Of a stretch of 40,348 bases of DNA, positions 6,877-15,679 are shown in pieces; position 1 is the stretch's first letter; each line of letters starts with the position of its first letter. Source of the stretch: Flavobacteriaceae bacterium UBA2540 (lineage in GTDB: Bacteria > Bacteroidota > Bacteroidia > Flavobacteriales > Flavobacteriaceae); NCBI GenBank assembly GCA_002340765.1, contig DDMS01000034.1:1-40348 (forward strand), given 5' to 3'. Made by a program: the position numbers and the translations under genes. The notes beneath the pieces are model-generated. The model saw only the letters and a program-made list of their open reading frames with translations. It did not search any database and was not told where the DNA came from.

Positions 6877-9174
6877 ATGAAAAAATTCTCATATTTCATC
6901 TCAATTCTTATTATTTTAGGAATAATTTATTGGAGTTTTTCAGATTTAAAACCAGGAATTTCAAGCCAAAAAAATCTTTTACAAAAAGATTTTTCATTAG
7001 ATAAAGCATTGGTTCATGTAAAAAATATCAGTCAAAAAGAACATTATGTGGGATCTGTTGGGCACAAAGAGGTTCAAAAATACCTTGTGGATGAACTTAA
7101 AAAATTGGGTTTTGAAGTTGAAATTAAACAAAAAGTAGCTGCCAATAAAAAATGGTTAGCAGCCACAAATACGGAAAATATCATTGCCAAACTGAAAGGA
7201 ACTTCGTCTAGAAAATCTTTATTATTACTTTCTCACTACGATTCCGGAATGCATTCTTCTTTTGGAGCCAGTGATGCTGGTTCAGGTGTTGCCATAATTT
7301 TAGAAGGAATTCGTGCTTTTCTAGCGAAAAATCAACCTCATAAAAATGACATTATTATTCTAATTTCTGACGCTGAAGAATTGGGTTTATTGGGCGCAAA
7401 TGCTTTTGTAAGTGATCATCCTTGGGCAAAAAATATTGGGTTGGTCCTCAATTTTGAAGCTCGAGGAAGTGGAGGTCCAAGTTATATGTTGATGGAAACT
7501 AATGGAAAAAACAGTAAACTTTTAAGTGAATTTTTAGCTGCAAAACCCAATTTTCCTGCTGCAAATTCATTAATGTATAGCATTTATAAAATGCTTCCCA
7601 ATGGTACTGATTTAACAGTTTTTAGAGAAAATGGCAATATTAACGGATTCAATTTTGCGTTTATTGGTGATCATTTTGATTATCACACAGCGCAAGATTC
7701 TTATGAAAGATTGGATCATGAATCGTTATTGCATCAAGCAGATTATTTGATGACTACTTTGCCATATTTCGCGAATTCTGATTTAGAAAATTTGAATTCT
7801 GACGAAGATTTTGTTTTTGTTAATTTTCCTTTTATTGGAGTTTTAACATTTTCATTTTCAATGGTTTTTCCTTTTTGTATCATTGCTACTGTGTTGTTTT
7901 TACTATTGCTTTTCTTTGGAATTTCATTAAATAAAATCACCATCAAAGGAGCTATAAAAGGATTCATTCCGTTTTTACTTTCGGTTATTTTATCTGGCGG
8001 GATTTCCTTCCTTTTATGGAAATTATTACTCATCATTCATCCCCAGTACAAAGATATTTTACACGGTTTTACCTATAATGGCTATGCATATATCACTGGA
8101 TTTTTATTTTTAAACTTATGGATTATTCTTAAAATATATAGTTATTTTTTCAAGGAAGAAAAACCTGCAAGTTTGCTTGTTGCGCCCATATTTATTTGGA
8201 TCGTTCTCAATTTTGTTATCAGTGGTGTTTTGAAAGGAGCAGGATTTTTTATAATTCCTGTGTTTTGCGCTTTACTCATTTTAGCGATTATTGTCTTTCT
8301 GAATATAGAAAAACGTTTTCAACATATTTTGTTTGCTATTATTTCTACCCCAACAATTTACATTTTTGCACCATTGATTAAAATGTTTCCTGTTGGTTTG
8401 GGAATTGGAAATAGTTTTATCAGCGGCATTTTAATTGCTTTGGTTTTCGGGATTTTAATACTCATTTTTCATCAAGAAAAAAATAGTTGGTTGTTGAAAA
8501 TCTCTGGAGGTTTTACAATCATTTTGTTTGGATACACAAGTATTTATAGCGGTTTTTCAGAAGATAATAAAAAACCAAACAGTTTGGTTTACGTTCAAAA
8601 TAATGACGAAAAAACGGCCTTTTTTGGAACTTATAATTCCATTTTAGATGACTATACCAAACAAATTTTTAATAAAAGTTTTCAAAAAGGAGGCATTAAA
8701 AATGCCGAAACGGAAAGTAAATATAATACCCGTTTTCGATATTATAAAGATACCGATTTTAAAAATATTCAATCTGCAAAATTTAGTGTTACACTTGATT
8801 CAGTTTTTAGAGAAAATCGCAAAATTGAATTTGTCATTTCACCCATAAGAAAAATCAACAAGTTAGAATTTATCACGCATCAAAAATTAACTTTACATCA
8901 ATTTAAAGTAAATGAAGTATTGATTAATAACGGAAAAACATACAGTGTAAAAAATGGCACTTTTTTAATTTATTATGTTGCAAATGCTGACAAAGAAATT
9001 ACAGTTTCATTTACCATTAATAAAAAAGAAGCTATAGACATCATTTTAAATGAAATTTCGTTTGATCTGCTTACAAATTCCCGGTTTTCAATCAAACCAA
9101 GATCATCAGAAATGATGCCTATGCCTTTTGTAACTAATGATGCCATCATCATTAGTAAAAAAATAAAATTATAA
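6877..9174 (+). CDS. Membrane-anchored M28 family metallopeptidase
   Basis: Aminopeptidase-type zinc peptidase of family M28 fused to a polytopic membrane domain. One N-terminal hydrophobic segment (residues 4-22) is followed by the peptidase domain: SHYDSG near 118 (zinc His), GASDAGSG near 131 (bridging Asp), SDAEELGLLGA near 165 (catalytic Glu and a zinc ligand), NFEARGSGG near 193 and GDHFDYHTAQDS near 268 (last His ligand). Residues 320-560 contain about eight hydrophobic segments. A soluble C-terminal region of about 190 residues looks like an extracytoplasmic beta-rich domain. The layout resembles eukaryotic ER metallopeptidase 1 (Fxna). The peptidase domain probably faces the periplasm. 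The stop codon abuts that of pyk, which is convergent. Substrate unknown. Confidence 0.88.
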   Translation: MKKFSYFISILIILGIIYWSFSDLKPGISSQKNLLQKDFSLDKALVHVKNISQKEHYVGSVGHKEVQKYLVDELKKLGFEVEIKQKVAANKKWLAATNTENIIAKLKGTSSRKSLLLLSHYDSGMHSSFGASDAGSGVAIILEGIRAFLAKNQPHKNDIIILISDAEELGLLGANAFVSDHPWAKNIGLVLNFEARGSGGPSYMLMETNGKNSKLLSEFLAAKPNFPAANSLMYSIYKMLPNGTDLTVFRENGNINGFNFAFIGDHFDYHTAQDSYERLDHESLLHQADYLMTTLPYFANSDLENLNSDEDFVFVNFPFIGVLTFSFSMVFPFCIIATVLFLLLLFFGISLNKITIKGAIKGFIPFLLSVILSGGISFLLWKLLLIIHPQYKDILHGFTYNGYAYITGFLFLNLWIILKIYSYFFKEEKPASLLVAPIFIWIVLNFVISGVLKGAGFFIIPVFCALLILAIIVFLNIEKRFQHILFAIISTPTIYIFAPLIKMFPVGLGIGNSFISGILIALVFGILILIFHQEKNSWLLKISGGFTIILFGYTSIYSGFSEDNKKPNSLVYVQNNDEKTAFFGTYNSILDDYTKQIFNKSFQKGGIKNAETESKYNTRFRYYKDTDFKNIQSAKFSVTLDSVFRENRKIEFVISPIRKINKLEFITHQKLTLHQFKVNEVLINNGKTYSVKNGTFLIYYVANADKEITVSFTINKKEAIDIILNEISFDLLTNSRFSIKPRSSEMMPMPFVTNDAIIISKKIKL

Positions 9175-10602
9175 TTATTTTATTTCAGAAAGTCTTAATG
9201 TATTTACCATTCCTCTTGCTGCAGCTGGCATTGAAGCTAGATTGATTACCAAATCTCCTGGTTTTACAAACCCTTTTTCTTTGATAATTAGGTTAATATC
9301 ATCAACAGTGTCGTCTGTAGAAAGGTCTTTGTCATAAAAATAAGCTCTTACGCCCCACAAAAGATTTAATTTTCCGAGAATTCTTTTATCTGTTGAAAAC
9401 GCCAAAACGTGAGTTCTTGGTCTCCAAGCAGAAATTTGAAAAGCAGTATAACCACTATTTGTTAGTGTGCAAATTGCAGCTGCATCAGTATTATTAGCCA
9501 TTAAAGCTGCATGATGACAAATAGATTTTGAAATAAAGCGATTTGTTCTAATGGCCGGAGCTTCATGTGGAACTCTAATCATTTTTGAGTTTTCGACACT
9601 CATAATAATTTCAGACATTTTTTGAATTACTTTTATTGGATGTTTTCCAACAGAAGTTTCTCCAGAAAGCATAACAGCATCAGCACCATCCATAATTGAA
9701 TTGGCAACATCATTCACTTCAGCTCTTGTTGGGACTGAATTTTCAATCATTGTTTCCATCATTTGAGTAGCAATAATTACAGGAATTCTTGCTCTTTTTG
9801 CTCTTCTTACAATCTTTTTTTGAATCAAAGGCACTTCTTGCATCGGAATTTCTACTCCTAAATCTCCACGTGCAACCATTAATCCATCACAATAAGGAAT
9901 CAAAGCATCTAAGTTTTTAACTGCTTCTGGTTTTTCAATTTTAGCGATTACTGGAATTCTATAATCTGAATGCTGGTCAATTAAATCGCGCAACATTCTT
10001 AAATCATCAGGAGTTCTCACGAAAGACAACGCAATCCAATCTACTTTTTGACCAATCGCAAAAATAGCATCTTCCATGTCTTTTTCTGTCAAAGCTGGCA
10101 ATGAGACTGATGTGTTTGGAAGGTTTACCCCTTTTTTAGATTTTAATAATCCACCAACAATTACTTTCACAACGACTTCATTTTCTTTGTTGGTTGAAAC
10201 AACTTCAAACATTAATTTTCCGTCATCAACCAATATATTTTCACCAACTTTTACGTCTTTTGGAAAACGTTGATAGGTCATGTATGCTTTTTCTTTGGTT
10301 CCAATGCATTTTTCGGTAGTGAATCTAAAAGTATCTCCATCTTGTAAATCAACACCATCTTCCATGACTCCAACTCTCAATTTTGGACCTTGTAAATCAG
10401 CTAGAATTGCAACATTCCATCCATTTTCGTAATTGATTTGTCTAATGAGTTTTATTTTATTCTCTACATCTTTATAATCAGCATGAGAAAAATTTACTCG
10501 AAAAACGTTTACCCCATTTCTGGCTAATTCAGTTAAAACTTCTTTTGTGTCAGTAGCTGGACCTAGAGTTGCTACAATTTTGGTTTTATTATAATTTGGC
10601 AT
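9175..10602 (-). CDS. pyk: Pyruvate kinase
   Basis: Cytoplasmic glycolytic enzyme making pyruvate and ATP from phosphoenolpyruvate and ADP. Visible motifs: TKIVATLGPATDTKE at the N-terminus, NFSHADY, the Mg/K-binding signature PVIAKIEKPEAVKN, MVARGDLGVEIP, and MDGADAVMLSGETSVGKHP. The C-terminal domain is present, giving the usual 475 residues. It is the last gene of the acpP-fabF-rnc-IPExxxVDY cluster, 3 bp after the preceding gene, so it is almost certainly co-transcribed with it. It converges with the M28 peptidase without any intergenic base, and no hairpin terminator was found there. Confidence 0.97.
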   Translation of the reverse strand: MPNYNKTKIVATLGPATDTKEVLTELARNGVNVFRVNFSHADYKDVENKIKLIRQINYENGWNVAILADLQGPKLRVGVMEDGVDLQDGDTFRFTTEKCIGTKEKAYMTYQRFPKDVKVGENILVDDGKLMFEVVSTNKENEVVVKVIVGGLLKSKKGVNLPNTSVSLPALTEKDMEDAIFAIGQKVDWIALSFVRTPDDLRMLRDLIDQHSDYRIPVIAKIEKPEAVKNLDALIPYCDGLMVARGDLGVEIPMQEVPLIQKKIVRRAKRARIPVIIATQMMETMIENSVPTRAEVNDVANSIMDGADAVMLSGETSVGKHPIKVIQKMSEIIMSVENSKMIRVPHEAPAIRTNRFISKSICHHAALMANNTDAAAICTLTNSGYTAFQISAWRPRTHVLAFSTDKRILGKLNLLWGVRAYFYDKDLSTDDTVDDINLIIKEKGFVKPGDLVINLASMPAAARGMVNTLRLSEIK

Positions 10603-10605
10603 ATT

Positions 10606-11076
10606 TTAAAATATTAAAAAGTCTTTAGACTTCAAAGTGTCTTTGTCAATTGAATAAGAGGTCATTACTTGTTCTATGGATTTAATTTTTTTTATAGTTT
10701 TGGTAATAAATGATATTTCTACTTCCCCAGAAATTTTAATAAAATAATCTATCTTTTTTTTCTCTGGAATTAAAAATGTCTTTGTTTCTGTGGTTAATAA
10801 AAGTTGATTTGATGTTGTTATATTTTCGGTTTTTGTACTATTTGCAATCAAATGCCATTCGAAGTCATACTTTGGGTTTTCATATTTGAACATTGAAAAA
10901 GAAGCCTTAATTTGTTGGTTTTCAATTGTTAAATCATTTTTTAATTTGTGAAAACTAGTTGAGATATTTTTATTTAACAAATAGGCTAATTTAAAATCCT
11001 CTAAAGTTGTGTGAATACCAATTAACGAATATTCTTCTTCATAAAGATCATCAAAACCTAAAGAATGAATTTGCAT
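10606..11076 (-). CDS. IPExxxVDY family protein
   Basis: A 156-residue protein with the diagnostic segment IPEKKKIDYFIKISG near residues 98-112, matching the IPExxxVDY family (here with Ile instead of Val before Asp-Tyr). The family is conserved among Bacteroidetes and, as here, lies between rnc and pyk; its function is not established. The rest is a mix of helix and beta segments (YDFEWHLIANSTKTENI, VEISFITKTIKKIKSIEQV) with no signal peptide, membrane segment or catalytic motif that I recognise. Spacing of 84 bp from rnc and 3 bp to pyk indicates one transcript. The fixed position suggests a link to lipid synthesis, RNA processing or glycolysis, but that is inference. Confidence 0.85.
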   Translation of the reverse strand: MQIHSLGFDDLYEEEYSLIGIHTTLEDFKLAYLLNKNISTSFHKLKNDLTIENQQIKASFSMFKYENPKYDFEWHLIANSTKTENITTSNQLLLTTETKTFLIPEKKKIDYFIKISGEVEISFITKTIKKIKSIEQVMTSYSIDKDTLKSKDFLIF

Positions 11077-11160
11077 AAAAATATGTGAATTAAACTCACT
11101 GGCTAAATTACTAATAGTTTATGAGTTTTATTTGGAATTTAACGAAAAGCATTTCGTTAT

Positions 11161-11898
11161 TTAATGATCTGTTATTTGTTTCTGAAAAGCAAAATAAACT
11201 CTTTTAGCAGCCATCTCTTCTGCCTTTTTCTTAGAGGTTGCTCTACCTTTTGCTACTTGCACACCATCAATACTTACTTTTACACTAAAATGTTTAATGA
11301 TTTCATTTCCAGTATCTTCATAAGTCTCAAACTTATAATTTTTTTTCTGCTTTTGACACCATTCAATAATTACCCCTTTATAGCTTGTGATTTTACCTTC
11401 TAATTTTTCGATATCAACATACGGTACAATCACATTTCTAAAAATAAATTTCTCACAATAATTATAGCCCTTGTCAAGGTAAATTGCACCAATCAACGCT
11501 TCAAAAATATTTCCATGAATATTATCTCCAGCATTTGATTGATCAATATTGCTTTTAACAAATCGAATCAAATTCAAATCTTTCCCCAACTCATTTAAAT
11601 GTTCTCTGCTGACAATTTTCGAACGCATTTGGGTTAAATATCCCTCTGAAGCTGTAGGAACTTTTTTATACAAATAAGCAGCAATTACTGCACCCAAAAT
11701 GGAATCTCCTAAAAACTCAAGTCGCTCATAATTTAAAGGATTTCCTTCACCATCTATCATTTGTATAGACCTGTGAGTAAAAGCTTTTTTGTATTTTAAT
11801 AAATTTCTGGGAGAAAAATTAAGTAATTTTTTTATTTCGTAATTAAGAAGTTTATCCTCCTCGGAAAAAGAATGAACTATTTTACGAATAAAATTCAT
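11161..11898 (-). CDS. rnc: Ribonuclease III
   Basis: Double-strand-specific endoribonuclease that processes rRNA precursors and structured mRNAs. The RNase III signature NYERLEFLGDSILG spans residues 56-69 with the metal-binding Glu and Asp, and the second acidic cluster lies in NIFEALIGAIYLDKG (around 130). A double-stranded RNA-binding domain occupies about 172-240, ending ATSKKKAEEMAAKRVYFAF. The 245 residues include a short N-terminal extension typical of Bacteroidetes. The gene starts 3 bp after fabF. The fabF-rnc neighbourhood is common in Bacteroidetes and other bacteria. Confidence 0.96.
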   Translation of the reverse strand: MNFIRKIVHSFSEEDKLLNYEIKKLLNFSPRNLLKYKKAFTHRSIQMIDGEGNPLNYERLEFLGDSILGAVIAAYLYKKVPTASEGYLTQMRSKIVSREHLNELGKDLNLIRFVKSNIDQSNAGDNIHGNIFEALIGAIYLDKGYNYCEKFIFRNVIVPYVDIEKLEGKITSYKGVIIEWCQKQKKNYKFETYEDTGNEIIKHFSVKVSIDGVQVAKGRATSKKKAEEMAAKRVYFAFQKQITDH

Positions 11899-11901
11899 AA
11901 A

Positions 11902-13155
11902 CTACTCATCAAGTTTCTTGAATGCAACACATGCATTGTGACCTCCAAAACCAAAAGTATTGCTCATGGCAACTTTTACATCTCTTTTTTGAGCTTTATT
12001 CAGAGTTAAATTTAAAGCTGGATCAATATTTTCATCAAACCTTGAATGATTGATTGTAGGAGGAACAATTCCATGTGTAATCGTTAAAATTACTGCAATA
12101 GCCTCAATTGCACCAGCTGCACCTAATAAATGTCCAGTCATGGATTTTGTAGAATTGATGTTGATATTTTTTGCATGATCACCAAAAACATGAGAAATCG
12201 CTTTTAATTCTGCAACATCTCCTAAAGGTGTTGAAGTTCCATGAGTGTTAATATGATCAACATCTTCGGGCTTTAAACCTGAATTTTCTAGACAGTTTTT
12301 CATCACCGCAATCACCCCAATTCCGTCAGGATGAGGAGCTGTCATGTGATAAGCGTCTGAAGACATTCCACCACCAACAACTTCGCAATAAATTTTTGCA
12401 CCTCGCGCTTTGGCATGTTCGTATTCTTCCAAGATAATAGCGCCTGCTCCTTCTCCTAAAACGAATCCATCTCTTTCAGCATCAAAAGGTCTTGAGGCAG
12501 TTTCTGGACTTTCATTTCTAGTTGATAAAGCATGCATAGCATTAAAACCTCCCATTCCTGAAATAGTTATAGCTGCTTCTGAACCTCCAGTAACAATAAT
12601 GTCACAAGTCCCTAATCTGATGTAATTTAATGCATCAATCATGGCGTTTGCTGAAGATGCACAAGCTGAAACGGTGGTGTAATTTGGACCCATAAATCCA
12701 TTTTTGATGGAAATATTTCCGGGAGCAATGTCTGCAATCATTTTGGGAATGAAAAACGGATTGAATCTTGGAGTTCCATCACCCGCAGCAAAATCTAACA
12801 CTTCATTTTGAAAAGTTTCTAATCCTCCAATTCCTGCACCCCAAATAACGCCCACACGTAATTTATTAATTTCGTCAAGGTTCAATTTCGAATCTGCAAT
12901 CGCTTCATCAGATGAAACTAAAGCATATTGCGTAAATCGATCCATTTTTCGGGCTTCTTTTCGGTCAATAAAATCGGTGACGTTGAAGTTTTTTAATTCA
13001 CATGCAAAACGAGTTTTGAACTTGGCAGCATCATAGTACGTTACAGGCGCGGCTCCACTAACTCCTTTAATTAAGCCATACCAATATTCTTCTAAAGTAT
13101 TACCAATTGGCGTTAATGCGCCAAGTCCAGTTACTACAACTCGTTTTAATTGCAT
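11902..13155 (-). CDS. fabF: Beta-ketoacyl-ACP synthase II
   Basis: Condensing enzyme that extends acyl-ACP with malonyl-ACP in fatty-acid synthesis. The catalytic triad is visible: Cys in VSACASSANAMIDA (about 165), His in NTHGTSTPLGD (about 305) and His in KSMTGHLLGAAGAIEA (about 341). The N-terminal RVVVTGLGALTPIGN and the C-terminal NTFGFGGHNACVAFK are typical of FabF. Full length at 417 residues. It lies 7 bp downstream of its carrier protein gene acpP and 3 bp upstream of rnc, so translation is probably coupled. Confidence 0.97.
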   Translation of the reverse strand: MQLKRVVVTGLGALTPIGNTLEEYWYGLIKGVSGAAPVTYYDAAKFKTRFACELKNFNVTDFIDRKEARKMDRFTQYALVSSDEAIADSKLNLDEINKLRVGVIWGAGIGGLETFQNEVLDFAAGDGTPRFNPFFIPKMIADIAPGNISIKNGFMGPNYTTVSACASSANAMIDALNYIRLGTCDIIVTGGSEAAITISGMGGFNAMHALSTRNESPETASRPFDAERDGFVLGEGAGAIILEEYEHAKARGAKIYCEVVGGGMSSDAYHMTAPHPDGIGVIAVMKNCLENSGLKPEDVDHINTHGTSTPLGDVAELKAISHVFGDHAKNININSTKSMTGHLLGAAGAIEAIAVILTITHGIVPPTINHSRFDENIDPALNLTLNKAQKRDVKVAMSNTFGFGGHNACVAFKKLDE

Positions 13156-13162
13156 ATAAATA

Positions 13163-13399
13163 TTACTTTTTTGCTTCCTCTATGTAGCTAATTGCTTGAC
13201 CAACAGTTCCAATATTCTCTGCTTGATCGTCTGGAATTTGAATATCAAATTCTTTTTCGAATTCCATAATCAATTCCACAGTATCCAAAGAATCTGCTCC
13301 TAAATCATTTGTGAAGCTAGCTTCCAATGTTACCTCGTTATCGTCAACTCCTAATTTGTCTACGATAATCGCTTTTACTCTTGATGCAATGTCTGACAT
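13163..13399 (-). CDS. acpP: Acyl carrier protein
   Basis: Small acidic four-helix carrier for fatty-acid synthesis. The phosphopantetheine attachment Ser37 lies in the invariant GADSLDTVELIMEFE. At 78 residues it has the normal length. It heads the operon that continues with fabF, rnc, the IPExxxVDY gene and pyk. A minus-strand TATTTTTG box 32 bp before the ATG (13431-13438) matches the flavobacterial -7 consensus. Confidence 0.97.
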   Translation of the reverse strand: MSDIASRVKAIIVDKLGVDDNEVTLEASFTNDLGADSLDTVELIMEFEKEFDIQIPDDQAENIGTVGQAISYIEEAKK

Positions 13400-13430
13400 A
13401 ATACTTTTGTTTTAAAATTTAAATCGGGCA

Positions 13431-13438
13431 CAAAAATA
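13431..13438 (-). promoter_or_regulatory. Putative -7 element for the acpP operon
   Basis: Read on the minus strand the site is TATTTTTG, a full match to the flavobacterial -7 consensus TAnnTTTG, 32 bp before the acpP start codon. No TTG -33 element lies at the usual 17-23 nt distance, so this is a half-supported promoter. Confidence 0.4.
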
Positions 13439-13573
13439 CAAATCTTATTAGTTTTATCTAATTTTTGTCCCAAATAATGATGTTTAAAAGTAAATAAAAT
13501 ATTTTAATCTTTTTTAAAAATAATGTCTTTGTTCATATATTATTGCTTTTTTTTGTATTCTCTTATGATTTAT

Positions 13574-14146
13574 ATGATACGAATTGTTGTTTTTGCCTCT
13601 GGCTCTGGAACGAATGTAGAAAATATTATCAATCATTTTAACAATACCGATAAAGCTGTTGTAACAAATGTTTTGTGCAATAATCCGGCTGCCAAAGTTT
13701 TTGATCGTTGTGAAAAATTGAATATGCCTTGTTCTTTTTTCGAAAAAACAGACTTTTTTAAAGAAAATACCGTGCTTCACTTTTTACAACAAGAACAAAC
13801 GGACTTTATTATTTTAGCTGGGTTTTTATGGAAAATTCCTGCAAATTTACTAGCTGCTTTTCCAAACAAAATTATCAATATTCATCCTGCTTTGTTGCCT
13901 AAATACGGTGGAAAAGGCATGTATGGAATGCATATTCACAAAGCTGTCAAAGCAAATAATGAAACTGAAACTGGCATCACTATTCATTATGTAAATGAAA
14001 ATTATGATGAAGGAGCGATTATTTTTCAAGCAAAAACAACACTAACATCCGAAGATACTCCTGAAACGATTGCCGAAAAAATTTATGTTTTAGAGCAAGA
14101 ATATTTTCCGAAACTAATTGAAAACGAAATTTTGAAAAATGGCTAA
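13574..14146 (+). CDS. purN: Phosphoribosylglycinamide formyltransferase
   Basis: Purine synthesis enzyme transferring the formyl group of 10-formyl-THF to GAR. The N-terminus MIRIVVFASGSGTNVENII binds the phosphate of GAR, NIHPALLPKYGG carries the catalytic Asn and His, and HYVNENYDEGAIIFQ carries the catalytic Asp. I start it at the ATG at 13574 because homologs begin there; an upstream frame-open stretch from 13523 encodes only an atypical hydrophobic lead (ATG at 13565 is also possible). This gives 190 residues, the normal size. It is divergent from acpP and overlaps the next gene by 8 bp, so the two are coupled. Confidence 0.93.
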   Translation: MIRIVVFASGSGTNVENIINHFNNTDKAVVTNVLCNNPAAKVFDRCEKLNMPCSFFEKTDFFKENTVLHFLQQEQTDFIILAGFLWKIPANLLAAFPNKIINIHPALLPKYGGKGMYGMHIHKAVKANNETETGITIHYVNENYDEGAIIFQAKTTLTSEDTPETIAEKIYVLEQEYFPKLIENEILKNG

Positions 14147-14774
14147 ATCTAAATTTTATGTAGTTTGGAAAGGTAGAAAAACAGGTATTTTTACAAAATG
14201 GAACTTTTGTAAACAACAAATTGACGGATTTGAAGGTGCTCAATACAAATCCTTTGCCAATATGGAGGAAGCCGAAATCGCATCCAAAGGAAATTATAAC
14301 GATTATAAAGGAAAAGACACTCAAAAACCTGTTTTATCATCTTCTGAAAAACTAAAATTTGGAAATCCTATTTTAGAAAGCATTGCTGTGGATACTGCTT
14401 GTGCTGGAAATCCTGGAATCCTTGAATATAGAGGCGTTTTAACACATAATAAACAAGAAATATTCAGAAAAGGGCCTTTTAAAAACGGCACTAATAATGT
14501 AGGCGAATTCCTAGCTTTGGTGCACGGAATTGCATTACTCAAAAGTAAAAATCAAGAAAAACTTTCTATTTATTCGGATTCAAAAATTGCGATTAGTTGG
14601 ATTCGTCAAAAAAAATGCAAAACCAAGTTGGATTTTGACCATTCAAACCAAGAATTGAAAATATTAATCGAAAGAGCCGAAAATTGGTTGCAACAAAATA
14701 CCGTTAAAAATCCTATTTTAAAATGGGAAACCAAGGCTTGGGGAGAAATTCCTGCGGATTTTGGAAGAAAATAA
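14139..14774 (+). CDS. Ribonuclease H with N-terminal viroplasmin domain
   Basis: Cleaves RNA in RNA-DNA hybrids. The N-terminal 50 residues (KFYVVWKGRKTGIFTKW...) form the caulimovirus-VI/viroplasmin-like hybrid-binding domain found in eukaryotic RNase H1. The catalytic domain from about residue 80 shows Asp85 in VDTACAGNPG, Glu123 in NVGEFLAL, Asp147 in YSDSKIA, and a final Asp in EIPADFGRK, so the four carboxylates are intact. The usual VDGACSGNPG is altered to VDTACAGNPG. Its 211 residues match the Bacteroidetes form. It overlaps purN by 8 bp and is followed by a long hairpin with a T run. Confidence 0.93.
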   Translation: MAKSKFYVVWKGRKTGIFTKWNFCKQQIDGFEGAQYKSFANMEEAEIASKGNYNDYKGKDTQKPVLSSSEKLKFGNPILESIAVDTACAGNPGILEYRGVLTHNKQEIFRKGPFKNGTNNVGEFLALVHGIALLKSKNQEKLSIYSDSKIAISWIRQKKCKTKLDFDHSNQELKILIERAENWLQQNTVKNPILKWETKAWGEIPADFGRK

Positions 14775-14830
14775 AAAAGGTGTTAAAGTTTTCTTAATTT
14801 TTTTTAGATTTGGATTTTATAATCACTTAT

Positions 14831-14910
14831 AGCATCGTAAATGTTCAGAGTTTTTGAAAAGTAGTTTTTAAAAACCAAAAACCATGAACATTTTTGATGC
14901 TTTTTTTATT
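14831..14910 (+). terminator. Long composite hairpin terminator
   Basis: Arms at 14831-14847 (AGCATCGTAAATGTTCA) and 14885-14901 (TGAACATTTTTGATGCT) pair over 17 positions with one mismatch and one G-U. A two-base internal loop follows, then a second 7-bp stem (GTTTTTG 14850-14856 with CAAAAAC 14876-14882). A run of eight T starting at 14901 follows on the plus strand, as expected for termination of purN-RNase H. The stem is much longer than a usual intrinsic terminator. No T run is seen for the opposite direction. Confidence 0.65.
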
Positions 14911-14957
14911 AAATAATTCTCAAAAGTTTTAAATAAGATACGAAAAATACTGTGTCT

Positions 14958-15566
14958 TTATTTCGCAGCAGCATAACGTCTTTCAACTTCGTTCCAGTTT
15001 ATTAAATTAAAAAAAGCGGTGATATAATCTGGCCTTCTGTTTTGGTAGTTTAAATAGTAAGCATGTTCCCAAACATCCAATCCTAAAATTGGTATTCCAC
15101 CACAAGTAACTCCTGGCATTAATGGATTGTCTTGATTTGGCGTTGAACAAACCTCTACCTTTCCTCCTTTATGAACACACAACCAAGCCCATCCTGAACC
15201 AAATTGCGTTGCAGCAGCTTTGCTAAATGCTTCTATAAAAGCCTCTTTTGAACCAAATTCAGCTTCAATTGCATCTTTTAATTCGCTAGATAAATGACCT
15301 TTGTTTGCAGGATTTATAACTGACCAAAATAAATTATGGTTATAAAATCCACCTCCATTATTTCGAACAGCGCCATTTTTCATGTCTAAATTTGTCAGGA
15401 TTTCTTCAATAGATTTTCCGTTTAAATCTGTTTCTGCAATAGCATTATTTAAGTTGTTTGTATATGCTTGATGATGTTTTGTATGGTGAATTTCCATAGT
15501 TTTTGCATCAATGTTTGGTTCTAAAGCGTCGTAAGTATAACCTAATTCTGGTAATTGAAAAGCCAT
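14958..15566 (-). CDS. sodA: Superoxide dismutase, Mn/Fe family
   Basis: Detoxifies superoxide to oxygen and peroxide in the cytoplasm. The metal ligands are visible: His27 in EIHHTKHHQAYTNNLN, His in NHNLFW near 80, and Asp and His in DVWEHAYYLNYQNRRPDY near 166-170. Metal preference is hinted by NNGGGFYNHNLFW (Gly where iron enzymes have Gln) and by the Gln in STPNQDNPLMP, both as in manganese enzymes; biochemical confirmation would be needed. Its 202 residues are normal. It is a monocistronic gene between two convergent or unrelated units, with 113 bp to the fbp stop upstream. Confidence 0.95.
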   Translation of the reverse strand: MAFQLPELGYTYDALEPNIDAKTMEIHHTKHHQAYTNNLNNAIAETDLNGKSIEEILTNLDMKNGAVRNNGGGFYNHNLFWSVINPANKGHLSSELKDAIEAEFGSKEAFIEAFSKAAATQFGSGWAWLCVHKGGKVEVCSTPNQDNPLMPGVTCGGIPILGLDVWEHAYYLNYQNRRPDYITAFFNLINWNEVERRYAAAK

Positions 15567-15679
15567 TTTTTTATATTTTTAAATGTTAGTAATTATATAT
15601 AAGATTGTAAAATTAACCATTTCAAAAGGGTTTTCCAAGAAGTTTCTGTGTTGATATTTTATAACTGTATAGAAATCAC

